Origin: CAWDVH01 sp963805705
Lineage (GTDB): Bacteria > Actinomycetota > Actinomycetes > Streptosporangiales > Streptosporangiaceae
DNA: 64,000 nucleotides
NCBI GenBank assembly: GCA_963805705.1
Contig: CAWDVH010000005.1
Coordinates: 310,001 to 374,000 of the forward strand
Direction: 5' to 3'
This document shows positions 18,403-26,693 of this stretch, in pieces (positions within the stretch are counted from its first letter, which is position 1; each line of letters starts with the position of its first letter). A program made the translations under genes and the position numbers. The notes below the pieces were generated by a model that was not told the origin of the DNA, made no database searches, and saw only the letters and a program-made list of their open reading frames with translations.

Positions 18403-18511
18403 TTAAGCTCCCTAGGTGAGTCTGGCCGGAGCGAGATGAGCTCATCTCGGTTCCGGCATCCGTGACACCAGGCCACGCCAGCGAAGTAGCGCCGAGTCGT
18501 TCGGCGGGCAT
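18341..18511 (-). CDS. Possible small upstream ORF overlapping the start of modA
   Basis: A 56-codon frame starting at ATG 18511 behind an unusually good ribosome site (GGAGGAAACGATC before the ATG). It runs in another frame across the 18432-18449 palindrome and ends 62 bases inside modA. The product (MPAERLGATSLAW...) matches nothing I recognise and has no domain. It may be a regulatory uORF whose translation affects modA initiation, or a chance frame next to the true mRNA leader. Confidence 0.3.
   Translation of the reverse strand: MPAERLGATSLAWPGVTDAGTEMSSSRSGQTHLGSLNAPFDRYSSRPGRLRAGWLR
18432..18449. promoter_or_regulatory. Perfect 18-base palindrome upstream of modA
   Basis: CGAGATGAG is followed directly by its complement CTCATCTCG. 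Short flanks CCGGA (18426-18430) and TCCGG (18452-18456) extend the symmetry. It sits 30 bases before the modA ATG, where a repressor or an mRNA hairpin would control translation. It does not resemble the E. coli ModE box. Confidence 0.5.
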
Positions 18512-18534
18512 GATCGTTTCCTCCGTACTTACCT

Positions 18535-18557
18535 GGCTAGTCACAACGAGACTAGCC
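18535..18557. promoter_or_regulatory. Inverted repeat GGCTAGTC-N7-GACTAGCC
   Basis: Perfect 8-base arms separated by 7 bases, located just upstream of the strong ribosome site of the small uORF that precedes modA. This is the expected place for an operator or a promoter-proximal hairpin of the modABC transcript. Confidence 0.45.
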
Positions 18558-18745
18558 TTCTGGGCGCGAATGTCGCCTCACCCGGCCGGGGTGATCCGCT
18601 GGCCGTTCCGCCCGGCGGCCGCGCCTCTATGCGTATCTGACCAGGTCGCCGTAAGGTCTAGTAGAAGGCCGTGAGTGCCGCGGGCCCGAGCTGATTTCGT
18701 CGGCGGCATGTCGGTCAGCGGTCACGATGGGGGGTCGGTGATCTC

Positions 18746-20185
18746 ATGAGCGGACTTTCGCCTGGCGTTCTTGCCCCGCCGCACGAGTTGCTCACGCCGG
18801 ATGAGTGGCGCCGCCGCGGGCGTGATCAGCGCAGGCTGGCCCCCCGCTCGGGCCATGCGCAGTGGGCGCCGCCGCCCGCCCGGCCGGACCCGGTCGCCAT
18901 TCTCGAAGAGCAAGCCAGGACCAGGGTGCCGGAACTGGTGCCGATCCGGTACGGGCGCATGATCGCCTCGCCCTTTGCCTACTTCCGCGGCGCGGCCGCG
19001 CCGATGGCCTGGGATCTCGCGCAGACGCCCGCGACCGGCATCCGGGTGCAGGCCTGCGGTGACGCGCACCTGCTGAATTTCGGCATGTTCGCCGCGCCCG
19101 ACCGGCGGCTGGTCTTCGACGTCAACGACTTCGATGAGACACTCCCGGCCCCGTTCGAGTGGGACGTCAAGCGCATGGCGGCCAGCTTCGCCGTGGCCGG
19201 CCGTGACAACGGGTTCAGCGACCGCGACGCCCGCACCGCGGCCCGGCTGGCCGTCCGCAGCTACCGCACGCAGATGGCGAGCTACGCCGCGATGCGGTTC
19301 CTGGAAGTCTGGTATTCCAGGATCGATGTCGAGAGGGTGACCAGCCTGTACGATGCGCTGCAGCCCAAGGCGGCCGTGCGCCGCCGTCGCGCAGACATCA
19401 AGAAGGCGCACAGCCGCACGAGCCTGTCTGCGTTCCTGAAGATGTGCGAGCAGGTCGGCGGGCAGTATCGCATCCGGCCGGCCCATCCGGTGATCGTCCG
19501 CTTTCCCGTCGAGCGCCACCCGGGCACCCTGGCGGAGTTGCAGCACGCCATCGCGCAGTACCAGGAGACGCTGCGGGGAGATGAGCGCGAGGTGCTGCGC
19601 CGCTACTACTTCGGTGACTTCGCGCGCAAGGTCGTCGGAGTCGGCTCGGTCGGCACGGAGGCGTTCGTCCTGCTGCTGCTCGGCGACCGCGAGGACGAGC
19701 CGCTGTTCCTTCAGCTCAAGGAGGCACAGGAGTCGGTGCTGGCCCCGTTCGCCGGGAAGAGCGAATACGAGCACCAGGGCGAGCGGGTCGTCAGGGGCCA
19801 GCGGCTGACGCAGGCCACCGCCGACCCGTTCCTCGGCTGGACGAGCGGCATCCAGACCGGCGGCACGACCCCCGATGGAGCACCGGCCCCCACCAAGGAC
19901 TACTACGTCCGTCAGCTGCGGGACATGAAGGGCAGCATGAGCGTTCCGCTGATGGACCCTGGCCAGCTCAGCTACTACGGCAGGCTCTGCGGCTGGGCGC
20001 TCGCCCGCGCGCACGCGCGCACCGGCCGGGCCACTGTGATCTCCGGCTACCTGGGCGCCAGCGAGGCCTTCGAGCATGCCATCGCGGATTTCGCGATCGC
20101 CTACGCCGACCAGAACGAGCGGGATTACCGGCTCCTGCTGCAGGCCGTCTCCGACGCGCGGGTGCAGGCGACAGCGGATCAGTAA
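18746..20185 (+). CDS. DUF2252 domain-containing protein
   Basis: A 479-residue cytosolic protein covering the whole DUF2252 family. Diagnostic stretches are RMIASPFAYFRGAA, ACGDAHLLNFGMFAAPDR and VFDVNDFDETLPAPFEWDVKR (about residues 75-150), whose GDxHxxNF and D-x-NDFD patterns recall the catalytic and metal loops of kinase-like folds. A phosphotransferase activity is plausible but not shown for this family. It starts with ATG at 18746, diverges from modABC and is followed by a short GC-rich hairpin. Confidence 0.85.
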   Translation: MSGLSPGVLAPPHELLTPDEWRRRGRDQRRLAPRSGHAQWAPPPARPDPVAILEEQARTRVPELVPIRYGRMIASPFAYFRGAAAPMAWDLAQTPATGIRVQACGDAHLLNFGMFAAPDRRLVFDVNDFDETLPAPFEWDVKRMAASFAVAGRDNGFSDRDARTAARLAVRSYRTQMASYAAMRFLEVWYSRIDVERVTSLYDALQPKAAVRRRRADIKKAHSRTSLSAFLKMCEQVGGQYRIRPAHPVIVRFPVERHPGTLAELQHAIAQYQETLRGDEREVLRRYYFGDFARKVVGVGSVGTEAFVLLLLGDREDEPLFLQLKEAQESVLAPFAGKSEYEHQGERVVRGQRLTQATADPFLGWTSGIQTGGTTPDGAPAPTKDYYVRQLRDMKGSMSVPLMDPGQLSYYGRLCGWALARAHARTGRATVISGYLGASEAFEHAIADFAIAYADQNERDYRLLLQAVSDARVQATADQ

Positions 20186-20201
20186 CACCGGGCCCGCGCC
20201 T

Positions 20202-20218
20202 GCGCCGGCCGCCGGCGC
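20202..20218 (+). terminator. Short GC hairpin after the DUF2252 gene
   Basis: GCGCCGG and CCGGCGC form 7-base arms around a 3-base loop, 17 bases after the stop codon. It has no T-tract, so assignment as a terminator is tentative. Confidence 0.45.
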
Positions 20219-20236
20219 GGCCGTTATCGTGTGCCC

Positions 20237-20773
20237 ATGGCCCAGCAACTGGAGACCGAGCGACTTGTCCTGCGACCGTGGAACGTCGATGACGCCGCGG
20301 CGGCGCTAGCTGCCTACGGCGACGCCGAGGTCGCGCGCTGGCTGGCTCCGGCCATGGACCGAGTCCACGACGAGATGGCCATGCGCCTGATCCTGCAGCA
20401 GTGGGTCGCCGAGGACGCGCGCATGCTGGTACCTGCTGGCCGGTGGGCGATCGAGAGCCGGCAGGACGGGGCGCTGATCGGCGGGGCCACCCTGCTGCCG
20501 CTGCCGCCCGATGACGAATTCGAGATCGGCTGGCAGCTGCATCCCGATGCGTGGGGGCACGGCTACGCCACCGAGACGGGCCTGGCCCTGGCGCGGTGGG
20601 CTTTCGAGCAGGGCGTCGAGCAGGTCATCGCGGTCGTACGGCCCGCCAATGCGCGTGCCGCCGCGACGGTCCGCCGGATCGGCATGGAGTGGGTCGGCGA
20701 GACCGAGAAGTACCACAATCTGCGCCTGCAGCAATTCCGGCTCCGTCCCTCGGATATCGCCTCGCAGAGGTAG
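20237..20773 (+). CDS. GNAT-family N-acetyltransferase (RimJ/RimL-like)
   Basis: A 178-residue acetyltransferase. ETERLVLRPWNVDDAAAAL is the usual RimJ/RimL N-terminus; GWQLHPDAWGHGYATETGLAL (about residues 96-116) is the acetyl-CoA pyrophosphate-binding motif, and NARAAATVRRIGMEWVGE closes the fold. These enzymes acetylate protein N-termini or small amines; the target is unknown. The ATG at 20237 is chosen over the GTG six bases upstream; neither has a clear ribosome site. Confidence 0.85.
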   Translation: MAQQLETERLVLRPWNVDDAAAALAAYGDAEVARWLAPAMDRVHDEMAMRLILQQWVAEDARMLVPAGRWAIESRQDGALIGGATLLPLPPDDEFEIGWQLHPDAWGHGYATETGLALARWAFEQGVEQVIAVVRPANARAAATVRRIGMEWVGETEKYHNLRLQQFRLRPSDIASQR

Positions 20774-20852
20774 CGTTATGCGGACGGATGATCATGTGAG
20801 GATCAAGGTCGCTGGCTAGCCCGGCCAGATCCCGGCGGTGAAGGCAGCGGAT

Positions 20853-21638
20853 ATGGGATGGGTGCAGTCTGGCCAGGCCTGGGGCGAGCGTGCGACTGAC
20901 TGGGCGTACCTGCTGGAGCCGTACGCGCGGCGCGCCAACGACATACTGTTTGACCGTGCTCAGGTCGGCCAGGGGACGCGACTGCTGGACATCGCCTGCG
21001 GCTCCGGATACGCGGCCGGGGTCGCGGCCGACCGGGGAGCGCAGGTGTCGGGGCTAGATGCCTCCGAGGCGCTGATCGCGATAGCGCGTGCGCGCACCCC
21101 CTCGGGTGACTTCCGGGTCGGCGATATGTTCGCGCTGCCGTTCGATGACGACCGCTTCGACGTCGCGACGAGCTTCAACGGGATCTGGCAGGGCTGCGAG
21201 GACGCGCTGCGAGAGGCACGCCGGGTGGTGCGGCCAGGTGGCCTGATCGGGTTCAGCTTCTGGGGCGCACCGCGGCGCCTCGGCCTGCTCCCTTACTTCG
21301 CGGCGCTGCTGGAGCTCTCGCCGGCCGAGCACGTCGACGCGACCCTCGGGCAGGGAGGCACCGGGCGGCCCGGAGTGGCCGAGCAGATGCTCGCCGACGC
21401 CGGCCTGGACTTCGCGGGCCGGGGCACGGCGGAAGTCGTCAGCGAGCTGCCGGATCTCGACCTCACCGTCCGGGCGCTGGCTGCTGCGGGCCCGTCGTGG
21501 CCCGCCCTGAATCACGTTGGCTACGACCGGTTCGCCGAGACGATGCGCGACGCGCTGCGCCCGCTGTACGTCAGCGGGCTCGGTGTCCGCATCGTCTCAG
21601 AGTTCGGCTGGATCATCGGCCGGGTGCCCGGCGGCTGA
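20853..21638 (+). CDS. Class I SAM-dependent methyltransferase
   Basis: A 261-residue methyltransferase. The SAM-binding motif I is LLDIACGSGYAAGVAADRG (about residues 43-61), then the acidic end of strand 2 in GLDAS, the DMFALPFDDDRFD motif and the REARRVVRPGGLIGFSFW post-motif. The substrate is not evident. ATG 20853 has a GAAGG site 8 bases upstream, while the alternative GTG at 20838 has none. It stands alone between an acetyltransferase and a small conserved gene. Confidence 0.82.
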   Translation: MGWVQSGQAWGERATDWAYLLEPYARRANDILFDRAQVGQGTRLLDIACGSGYAAGVAADRGAQVSGLDASEALIAIARARTPSGDFRVGDMFALPFDDDRFDVATSFNGIWQGCEDALREARRVVRPGGLIGFSFWGAPRRLGLLPYFAALLELSPAEHVDATLGQGGTGRPGVAEQMLADAGLDFAGRGTAEVVSELPDLDLTVRALAAAGPSWPALNHVGYDRFAETMRDALRPLYVSGLGVRIVSEFGWIIGRVPGG

Positions 21639-21786
21639 CCCTTCCCGCTCAGCTCGCCGCGGGCACTGGTATCTGACGGCCCGGCCGGCCGCTCTGTATC
21701 GGCAGAGCCGAACTGGCTCCACTTTTCAGCAGTCCCACCACCGAGCCGGGCGATGGCCTGGCTGACGGAAGTCCCGGAGGCTCGCC

Positions 21787-22116
21787 ATGGCCCGGCTGAA
21801 CGTGAACGACGCGAGGTGCGAGGCCCTGTTCGCGTCACGGCTGCAGCCCTCGGACGCCCCGACGGCCGAGGCGGTGCTGGCGGAGATCAGCGCGGCCATA
21901 CGGCAGTTCGGCATCGGTGGCTGCGCCAGCCGGATGGCACAGGAGTTCGGCGATCACCCCGAGGCGGCCCTGGACCGTATGCGCTGGGCCCGGCAGCTGG
22001 TCGGGGAGGTGTCCGCCTGGCCCGCCGCGCGACGGGCCAGGCACGGGGGCCCTGCGCCCGCCCGCCTCTGCCCGCCTGCCCTGACTGTCACCGGGGGCGG
22101 CCGCCGCGCCGCCTGA
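21787..22116 (+). CDS. Conserved hypothetical actinobacterial protein
   Basis: A 109-residue protein beginning ARLNVNDARCEALFASRLQPSD, a start shared by a family of small actinobacterial proteins of unknown function. The conserved part extends over about 75 residues (including GGCASRMAQEFGDHPEAALDRMRWAR) and looks helical; the last 30 residues are Pro/Gly/Arg-rich and probably unstructured. The ATG is preceded by GGAGGCTCGCC, a good ribosome site. No membrane segment. Confidence 0.65.
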   Translation: MARLNVNDARCEALFASRLQPSDAPTAEAVLAEISAAIRQFGIGGCASRMAQEFGDHPEAALDRMRWARQLVGEVSAWPAARRARHGGPAPARLCPPALTVTGGGRRAA

Positions 22117-22140
22117 CCACGGTGCGGGAAACTGGGCATT

Positions 22141-22491
22141 ATGACCACGGTGCGAGCGGTACAGGCGCATGAGATACCGAGCCGGCCTGCGATCCGGGTC
22201 GTCGTCGGCCAGCGCGTGGAGGTCGGCGACCGGGACAGTACCTGGCCTGCCTTCGTCTTCGTCACGGCCGATGGCGGATCGGGATGGGTCCCCGCGCGGC
22301 ACGTCGACGTCGGCTCCCGGCCCGCGGTCATGCTCGCGGACTACGACACCGCGGAGCTGAGCACCACGGCAGGCGAGCCGCTCACGGTCCTGGCCGTCGA
22401 TGACCTCAGCGGCTGGACCTGGGTCCGGAATGCTCGTGGCCGCGAGGGCTGGGTCCCCAGCGACACCATCGAGCCAGATCCGGCCGCCTGA
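22141..22491 (+). CDS. SH3-like domain protein
   Basis: A 116-residue protein made of two SH3-like repeats: GQRVEVGDRDSTWPAFVFVTADGGSGWVPARHV (about 20-52) and GEPLTVLAVDDLSGWTWVRNARGREGWVPSDTI (about 76-108). Each ends in the G-WVP signature of bacterial/variant SH3 domains. No signal peptide is present, so a cytosolic binding role is likely. It ends 16 bases from the convergent permease stop. Confidence 0.7.
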   Translation: MTTVRAVQAHEIPSRPAIRVVVGQRVEVGDRDSTWPAFVFVTADGGSGWVPARHVDVGSRPAVMLADYDTAELSTTAGEPLTVLAVDDLSGWTWVRNARGREGWVPSDTIEPDPAA

Positions 22492-22506
22492 CGTGAGCAG
22501 CCGGGC

Positions 22507-23964
22507 TTACCCGGCCTGCGCGGCCGCCGGCTCGCCAGGGATCACGAGCACCTCTTCGCGGCTGCTGTCGCGCTGCAGCTTGAAGAACACGGCGTAGAGC
22601 AGCGCGGCCAGCACGAAGCCGACCTCGAACGTGATGTCGCCGAAGTGCGCGTTGTGCTTGGGCACGACGCCGACGTAGTCGAGCTGATTGGCGAAGAAGT
22701 AGATCGAGACCGCCATCGCGATGGCCATCGCGGCGAAGCCGGCCCACGGGTTGTGCTTGCGGTCGAAGAGGAACCCATCGACCCGCCGGCCGCGCTGCAG
22801 GAACTGGTCGGTGAAGAAGACACCGAGCCACGGCGCGATCCAGTACGCGATGACCAGCAGGAAGTTGTTGTACTTCTGGCCGGCATCGTGGAGCCCGGAC
22901 AGCGCCAGGAAAAAGCCGGCCACGCCGAACACGATCGCCACGATCGCGCGCCGCAGTGTCAGCGGAAGCCTGACGCCGAGCGCGAGGAACGACATCGAGC
23001 CGGAGTACACGTTGAGCGCATTGGCGCAGATGGCGCCGAGGGCGATCGCGAGCAGCGTGATATCGGCGATCCAGGTCGGCAGGTGGCTGGTGAAGCCGGC
23101 CGTCGGGTTGGCGCCGAACTTGTCGGCGCTGGTGATCGTGGCCGCGGCCGCGCCGACAATCTCCAGCACGACGCACGAGATGAACACGCCGAGACCGGCC
23201 CACAGGCCAGTGGCCCTCCGGCTGACGTCCTTCGGCAGGTAGCGGGTGTAGTCGCTGGCGTACGGGTTCCAGCCGGCCGCGTAGCCGAACGCCGCTCCGA
23301 ACGTGATCAGGAATCCGCCAGGGACGCCGGCCACGTGCGCGCCCGGATGCGACTTGGACACGATCACGACCGAGGCGATGGCGAAGACGACCACCAGGAA
23401 CGGGAACGCCCAGCGCTCGAACGTGAGCACCAGGTTGTGGCCGAAGAACGCGACCGCGATCTGCACCACGACGATGATCAGGAGGCAGATCTTGGAGTTC
23501 CAGCCGAGCAGTGCGTTCAGCGCGAACGCACCGCTGACGCTGTTGACCGCGAACCAGCCGATGCCGGCGACTACCGCGTTGATGCCGGCGGGCAGGATGT
23601 TGCCGAGGAAGCCGAAGCCGAGCCGGGACAGCACCATCTGCGGCACGCCGAACAGCGGTCCGCGGGCGGCGAGCGCGCCCATCGATACGGAGCCGAGCGC
23701 GGTGCCGAGCACGATCGCGAGCGAGGCCATCCAGAACGACTGGCCGAAGAACCAGACGCCGATGATGCCGACGAAGATGGTCGCGAACTCCATGTTCGGC
23801 GACACCCACGTCCAGAACTGCTGCAGTGCCGTGCCGTGCCGCTCGCTGAGCGGAATGAACTCGGCCCCGCCCGGCTCGATAGCCGCGATTTTGTCGCCGT
23901 ATGTGCCCTCGCGGACGTCGGCCTCGATAGTCGCGGCCGCCACCGCGGTTGTGGATTCGGTCAC
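22507..23964 (-). CDS. NCS1-family purine/cytosine permease
   Basis: A 485-residue membrane protein with about 12 helices. Family signs are FIPLSERHGTALQQFWTWVSPNMEFATI at the start of helix 1, a Gly/Pro-rich helix 3 (GVPQMVLSRLGFGFLGNI) and the AGWNPYASDYTRYLPKD loop after helix 6, which is typical of cytosine/purine/allantoin symporters. The C-terminal tail is cytosolic. No catabolic genes flank it, so the exact nucleobase is not indicated. GTG 23964 follows a GGGGTGGG site. Confidence 0.88.
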   Translation of the reverse strand: MTESTTAVAAATIEADVREGTYGDKIAAIEPGGAEFIPLSERHGTALQQFWTWVSPNMEFATIFVGIIGVWFFGQSFWMASLAIVLGTALGSVSMGALAARGPLFGVPQMVLSRLGFGFLGNILPAGINAVVAGIGWFAVNSVSGAFALNALLGWNSKICLLIIVVVQIAVAFFGHNLVLTFERWAFPFLVVVFAIASVVIVSKSHPGAHVAGVPGGFLITFGAAFGYAAGWNPYASDYTRYLPKDVSRRATGLWAGLGVFISCVVLEIVGAAAATITSADKFGANPTAGFTSHLPTWIADITLLAIALGAICANALNVYSGSMSFLALGVRLPLTLRRAIVAIVFGVAGFFLALSGLHDAGQKYNNFLLVIAYWIAPWLGVFFTDQFLQRGRRVDGFLFDRKHNPWAGFAAMAIAMAVSIYFFANQLDYVGVVPKHNAHFGDITFEVGFVLAALLYAVFFKLQRDSSREEVLVIPGEPAAAQAG

Positions 23965-24317
23965 TTGCAGCCCACCCCTAGCTAGACGTGAGCGCCTGCA
24001 TGCTGGCCATGCCGGCGGCCGGTTGATCTCCCCTTTGGGGACCTTGGTCTGGTCATCCTGGCCGATCGCCCTCGATCAGCCAGATACAACCGAAATCTAA
24101 GTTTGGCTCACAATTGTTTCGATCATGCGTCAGACCGGGACCCGGTGCAATGCCGCAGGCCCTCTCGCCTCCCGAGGCACCTGCACCGAAGCCAGCTGCA
24201 CCGAAGCCAGCTGCACCGAAGCCAGCAGCGGATGACGATTGCTTTGCGCCTCGCGGGTACGGGGGGCGGACTCGCCGGCCTGCCGAGGCCGGCGCACCCG
24301 TCAGGAAGGGATCCTTG
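23965..24317. other. Divergent intergenic region, permease / PLD lipoprotein
   Basis: No gene is supported here. The stretch 24080-24125 is distinctly AT-rich for this genome and probably contains the back-to-back promoters. A small perfect inverted repeat TCCCC-TTT-GGGGA lies at 24029-24041, in the leader of the permease. An open frame continuous with the downstream gene includes three 15-base tandem repeats (24181-24225), but the lipoprotein signal begins only at 24318. Confidence 0.5.
24181..24225. repeat. Three tandem copies of a 15-base repeat
   Basis: CTGCACCGAAGCCAG occurs three times head to tail without a mismatch. If the upstream frame were translated it would give an AP-K-PA repeat, but it lies before the likely start of the lipoprotein gene. 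Confidence 0.85.
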
Positions 24318-25361
24318 GTGCTTCGCCCTCGTGCCCTAGCTTCCGCCCGCCCCGCCCTGGCGGCGGCCCTGGCGGCCGCGATGCTCGCGGCGGCCGGCTG
24401 CGCAGCGGAGACCGCAACCGCGACCGCGACGTCAACGTCAGCCGCCGCTTCGGCCGCGGCCCGGTCCGGTCCCCTGATCACCGAGCCCGGCGCGGGATTC
24501 TGGCCCGTCTACCGTCTCATCGGGCGCGCCAGGCACAGCATCGACCTCACCATGTACGAGCTGGCCGACACCACGGCCGAGCATGACCTGGCCGCGGCGG
24601 CCAGGCGCGGCGTGCGGATCCGGGTCGTCCTGGACCAGCGGGAGAAAGCCACCAACTCGGGCGCGTACCGGTACCTGAGGGCCCACGGGGTCAAGGTCGT
24701 CTGGTCATCGCCGAGATACCGGTACACCCACCAGAAGACCCTGGTCATCGACCGGTCCACGGCCGTCATCATGACCGCCAACCTGACCAGCAGGTACTAC
24801 GCGACGACCAGGGACTTCCTGGTCGTCGACACCCAGCGGGCCGACGTCGCGGCCATCGCCGCCGTCTTCCGCGCCGACTACGCCCACGCCGCCGTCCATC
24901 CCGGCGATGGCCGTGATCTCCTCTGGTCGCCGGCCGGCTCGCAGGGCAAGCTGCTCGCCCTCATCAGCGGCGCCACGACCAGCCTGCGCATCTACAGCGA
25001 GGAGATGAGCGACGTCCTGGTCGAGGATGCGCTCATCGCCGCCGCCAGGCGCGGCGTCAACGTGCAGGTATGCGGGGAGAACCAGGACGGCCAGTACGAC
25101 AGCGCCTATTCCAGGCTCACCCGCGGCGGGGTGCACGTCAGCTACTACAGCTCCTCCGACGGCTTCTACATCCACGGGAAGGTCATCGAGGCCGACTACG
25201 GCACCCCCCGCGCCAGGGCGTTCATCGGATCGGAGAACTTCTCCGCTACCTCCCTCAACGACAACCGCGAGCTCGGGCTGATCACCGCTGACCGGGTGGT
25301 CCTGTCCTCGATCGCCCGTACCTTCACCGCTGACTTCCGCAACGGGAAGCACTGGTCATAG
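24318..25361 (+). CDS. Phospholipase D-like lipoprotein with two HKD motifs
   Basis: A 347-residue protein of the PLD superfamily. The N-terminus is a lipoprotein signal with lipobox AAGC (Cys about residue 28), then a Thr/Ala/Ser-rich linker. Two catalytic halves follow: HQKTLVID near residue 138 and HGKVIEAD near 286, each with downstream Ser/Asn-Glu positions (MTANLTS and IGSENFS). Such enzymes cleave phosphodiester bonds of phospholipids or nucleic acids, here on the outer face of the membrane. GTG 24318 is chosen because AGGAAGGG lies 7 bases upstream and it places the signal peptide correctly. Confidence 0.85.
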   Translation: MLRPRALASARPALAAALAAAMLAAAGCAAETATATATSTSAAASAAARSGPLITEPGAGFWPVYRLIGRARHSIDLTMYELADTTAEHDLAAAARRGVRIRVVLDQREKATNSGAYRYLRAHGVKVVWSSPRYRYTHQKTLVIDRSTAVIMTANLTSRYYATTRDFLVVDTQRADVAAIAAVFRADYAHAAVHPGDGRDLLWSPAGSQGKLLALISGATTSLRIYSEEMSDVLVEDALIAAARRGVNVQVCGENQDGQYDSAYSRLTRGGVHVSYYSSSDGFYIHGKVIEADYGTPRARAFIGSENFSATSLNDNRELGLITADRVVLSSIARTFTADFRNGKHWS

Positions 25362-25380
25362 GCTGGCCGAGGGAGGGCTG

Positions 25381-25665
25381 ATGAGCCGGATCAACGACGT
25401 CGGCGGCATGCAGGGCTTTCCGCCGGTGGAGCAGGAACCCGACGAGCCGGCCTTCCACGCGGACTGGGAGGCGCATGTTTTCGCTCTCAACCGCGCCCTG
25501 ATCGGCCGTGGAATCTACAACCTCGACGAGTTCCGGGACGCGATCGAGCGCCTGCCGCCGCAGGAGTACCTGGCGTCGTCGTATTACGCGAAGTGGTTTC
25601 ACGCCATCACCACGCTGCTGGCCCGCAAGGGCATCCTGACCGAGGAGGAGATGGCCGGTGGCTGA
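25381..25665 (+). CDS. Nitrile hydratase / thiocyanate hydrolase beta-subunit N-terminal half
   Basis: A 94-residue protein matching the N-terminal helical half of the nitrile hydratase beta subunit: RINDVGGMQGFPPV at the start and FHADWEAHVFALNRAL in the middle, then FRDAIERLPPQEYLASSYYAKWFHAI. In conventional nitrile hydratase this is joined to an SH3-like half; here a separate gene encodes the second half and overlaps by 8 bases. The same split occurs in thiocyanate hydrolase and in the toyocamycin-type nitrile hydratase. First gene of a three-gene operon. Confidence 0.85.
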   Translation: MSRINDVGGMQGFPPVEQEPDEPAFHADWEAHVFALNRALIGRGIYNLDEFRDAIERLPPQEYLASSYYAKWFHAITTLLARKGILTEEEMAGG

Positions 25666-25945
25666 GCGCTTCAGCGCGGGCGACCGGGTGCGGACAACCC
25701 GCGCCGATCCGCCGCACCACACCCGGCTCCCGCGGTACGCGCGCGGTGCCACCGGGACGGTCGTGGAGCGGCAGGGCCGTCACCCGCTGCCCGACCGCCG
25801 GGCCAGGTGCCTGCCGGCCGAGCCCGAGCCGGTCTACGCGGTCGCCTTCGCCGCGCGGGAGCTGTTCGGCGAAGGCGACCATACGGTGACCGTAGACCTG
25901 TGGGAGAGCTACCTTCGCCCGGCTGCGCGGGAGCCAGGCCAGTGA
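25658..25945 (+). CDS. Nitrile hydratase / thiocyanate hydrolase beta-subunit C-terminal half (SH3-like)
   Basis: A 95-residue protein matching the SH3-like barrel of nitrile hydratase beta subunits: FSAGDRVRTTRADPPHHTRLPRYARGATG, then PVYAVAFAARELFG and VTVDLWESYLRP. This barrel covers the metal site of the alpha-type subunit. GTG at 25658 overlaps the upstream stop by eight bases, and its own stop overlaps the alpha gene (GTGA), so the three proteins are made in coupled amounts, as expected for a heterotrimeric unit. Confidence 0.85.
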   Translation: MAERFSAGDRVRTTRADPPHHTRLPRYARGATGTVVERQGRHPLPDRRARCLPAEPEPVYAVAFAARELFGEGDHTVTVDLWESYLRPAAREPGQ

Positions 25946-26538
25946 GCGGGGATCACGACGGCCCGGCGGCGCCGCTGGCCGCCAGGGTCCGGCACCTGGA
26001 GGGGCTGCTTGAGCAGCGCGGCCTGGTCGATCCGCAGGAGCTGGATCGCGCCCTGGAGGCGTTCCTGGCTCGTTCCTCACCGGCCAATGGCGCCGCTCTG
26101 GTCGCGCGGGCCTGGGTGGATGAGGGGTTCCGCGCGCGGCTGCTGGCTGATGCCAACGCCGCGCTGCCCGAGCTCGCGCTGTCGATGGGCGGCGGCCTGC
26201 AGGAGCAGCGGCTCAAGGTGGTCGAGAATACCGAGGACAGTCACAACGTCATCGTGTGCACGTTGTGCTCGTGCTACCCGATCGCGCTGCTCGGGCCCTC
26301 GCCCACGTGGTACAAGAGCGAGGCGTACCGGTCCAGGGTGGTGCGCGATCCGCGCGGGGTCCTGCGCGAGTTCGGCTTCGAGCCCGGACCGGCCGTGCGG
26401 ATCCAGGTGTGGGACGCGAGCGCGGAGTCCCGCTACATGGTCCTGCCGCGCCGGCCGGCCGGCACCGGTGATCTCGACGAGCAGGCGCTGGCCGCCCGCG
26501 TCACCCGCAACGGCCTGATCGGAGTGGCCCCCGTCTGA
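25942..26538 (+). CDS. Nitrile hydratase / thiocyanate hydrolase metal-binding (alpha/gamma-type) subunit
   Basis: A 198-residue catalytic subunit. The claw motif VCTLCSC (cysteines near residues 106, 109 and 111) binds the non-corrin cobalt or iron; threonine between the first two cysteines is the cobalt-type signature. The two later cysteines are normally oxidised to sulfinic and sulfenic acid. The WYKSEAYRSRVVRDPRGVLREFG stretch and the C-terminal barrel also match. The enzyme hydrates a nitrile or hydrolyses thiocyanate. No separate activator gene is seen. Confidence 0.88.
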   Translation: MSGDHDGPAAPLAARVRHLEGLLEQRGLVDPQELDRALEAFLARSSPANGAALVARAWVDEGFRARLLADANAALPELALSMGGGLQEQRLKVVENTEDSHNVIVCTLCSCYPIALLGPSPTWYKSEAYRSRVVRDPRGVLREFGFEPGPAVRIQVWDASAESRYMVLPRRPAGTGDLDEQALAARVTRNGLIGVAPV

Positions 26539-26693
26539 TCCCCGGCCACACGAGCTGCCGGCCAGACCACCCTTTCCGGGGGATGCACCACGAGGACCCG
26601 TTTCGTATCTTCCCCATGGAAGCGATCATCGAGGGTCGCCGATATGAAGGTCCGTGATGGCCGGGTGCTGTCCGGTACAAGGGAGACCGAGTC

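Larger units (their letters stand above)
18403..18745. other. Divergent intergenic region between modA and the DUF2252 gene
   Basis: This 343-base gap carries no recognised full-length gene. It holds the control region for modABC (leftward) and for the DUF2252 gene (rightward): a perfect 18-base palindrome at 18432-18449, an 8+8-base inverted repeat at 18535-18557 and the small uORF described separately. The right 180 bases show nothing I can name except a short purine-rich stretch GATGGGGGGT about 20 bases before the ATG at 18746. Confidence 0.6.

Noticed and set aside
22114..22154. Direct repeat TGACCACGGTGCG around the start of the SH3-like gene
   Set aside because: A single 13-base repeat at a gene boundary with no symmetry; too weak to call a site.
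22645..23985. 446-codon plus-strand frame opposite the NCS1 permease
   Set aside because: Translation is full of Arg, Asp, Glu and His in a pattern expected from antisense of hydrophobic codons; the permease is unambiguous.
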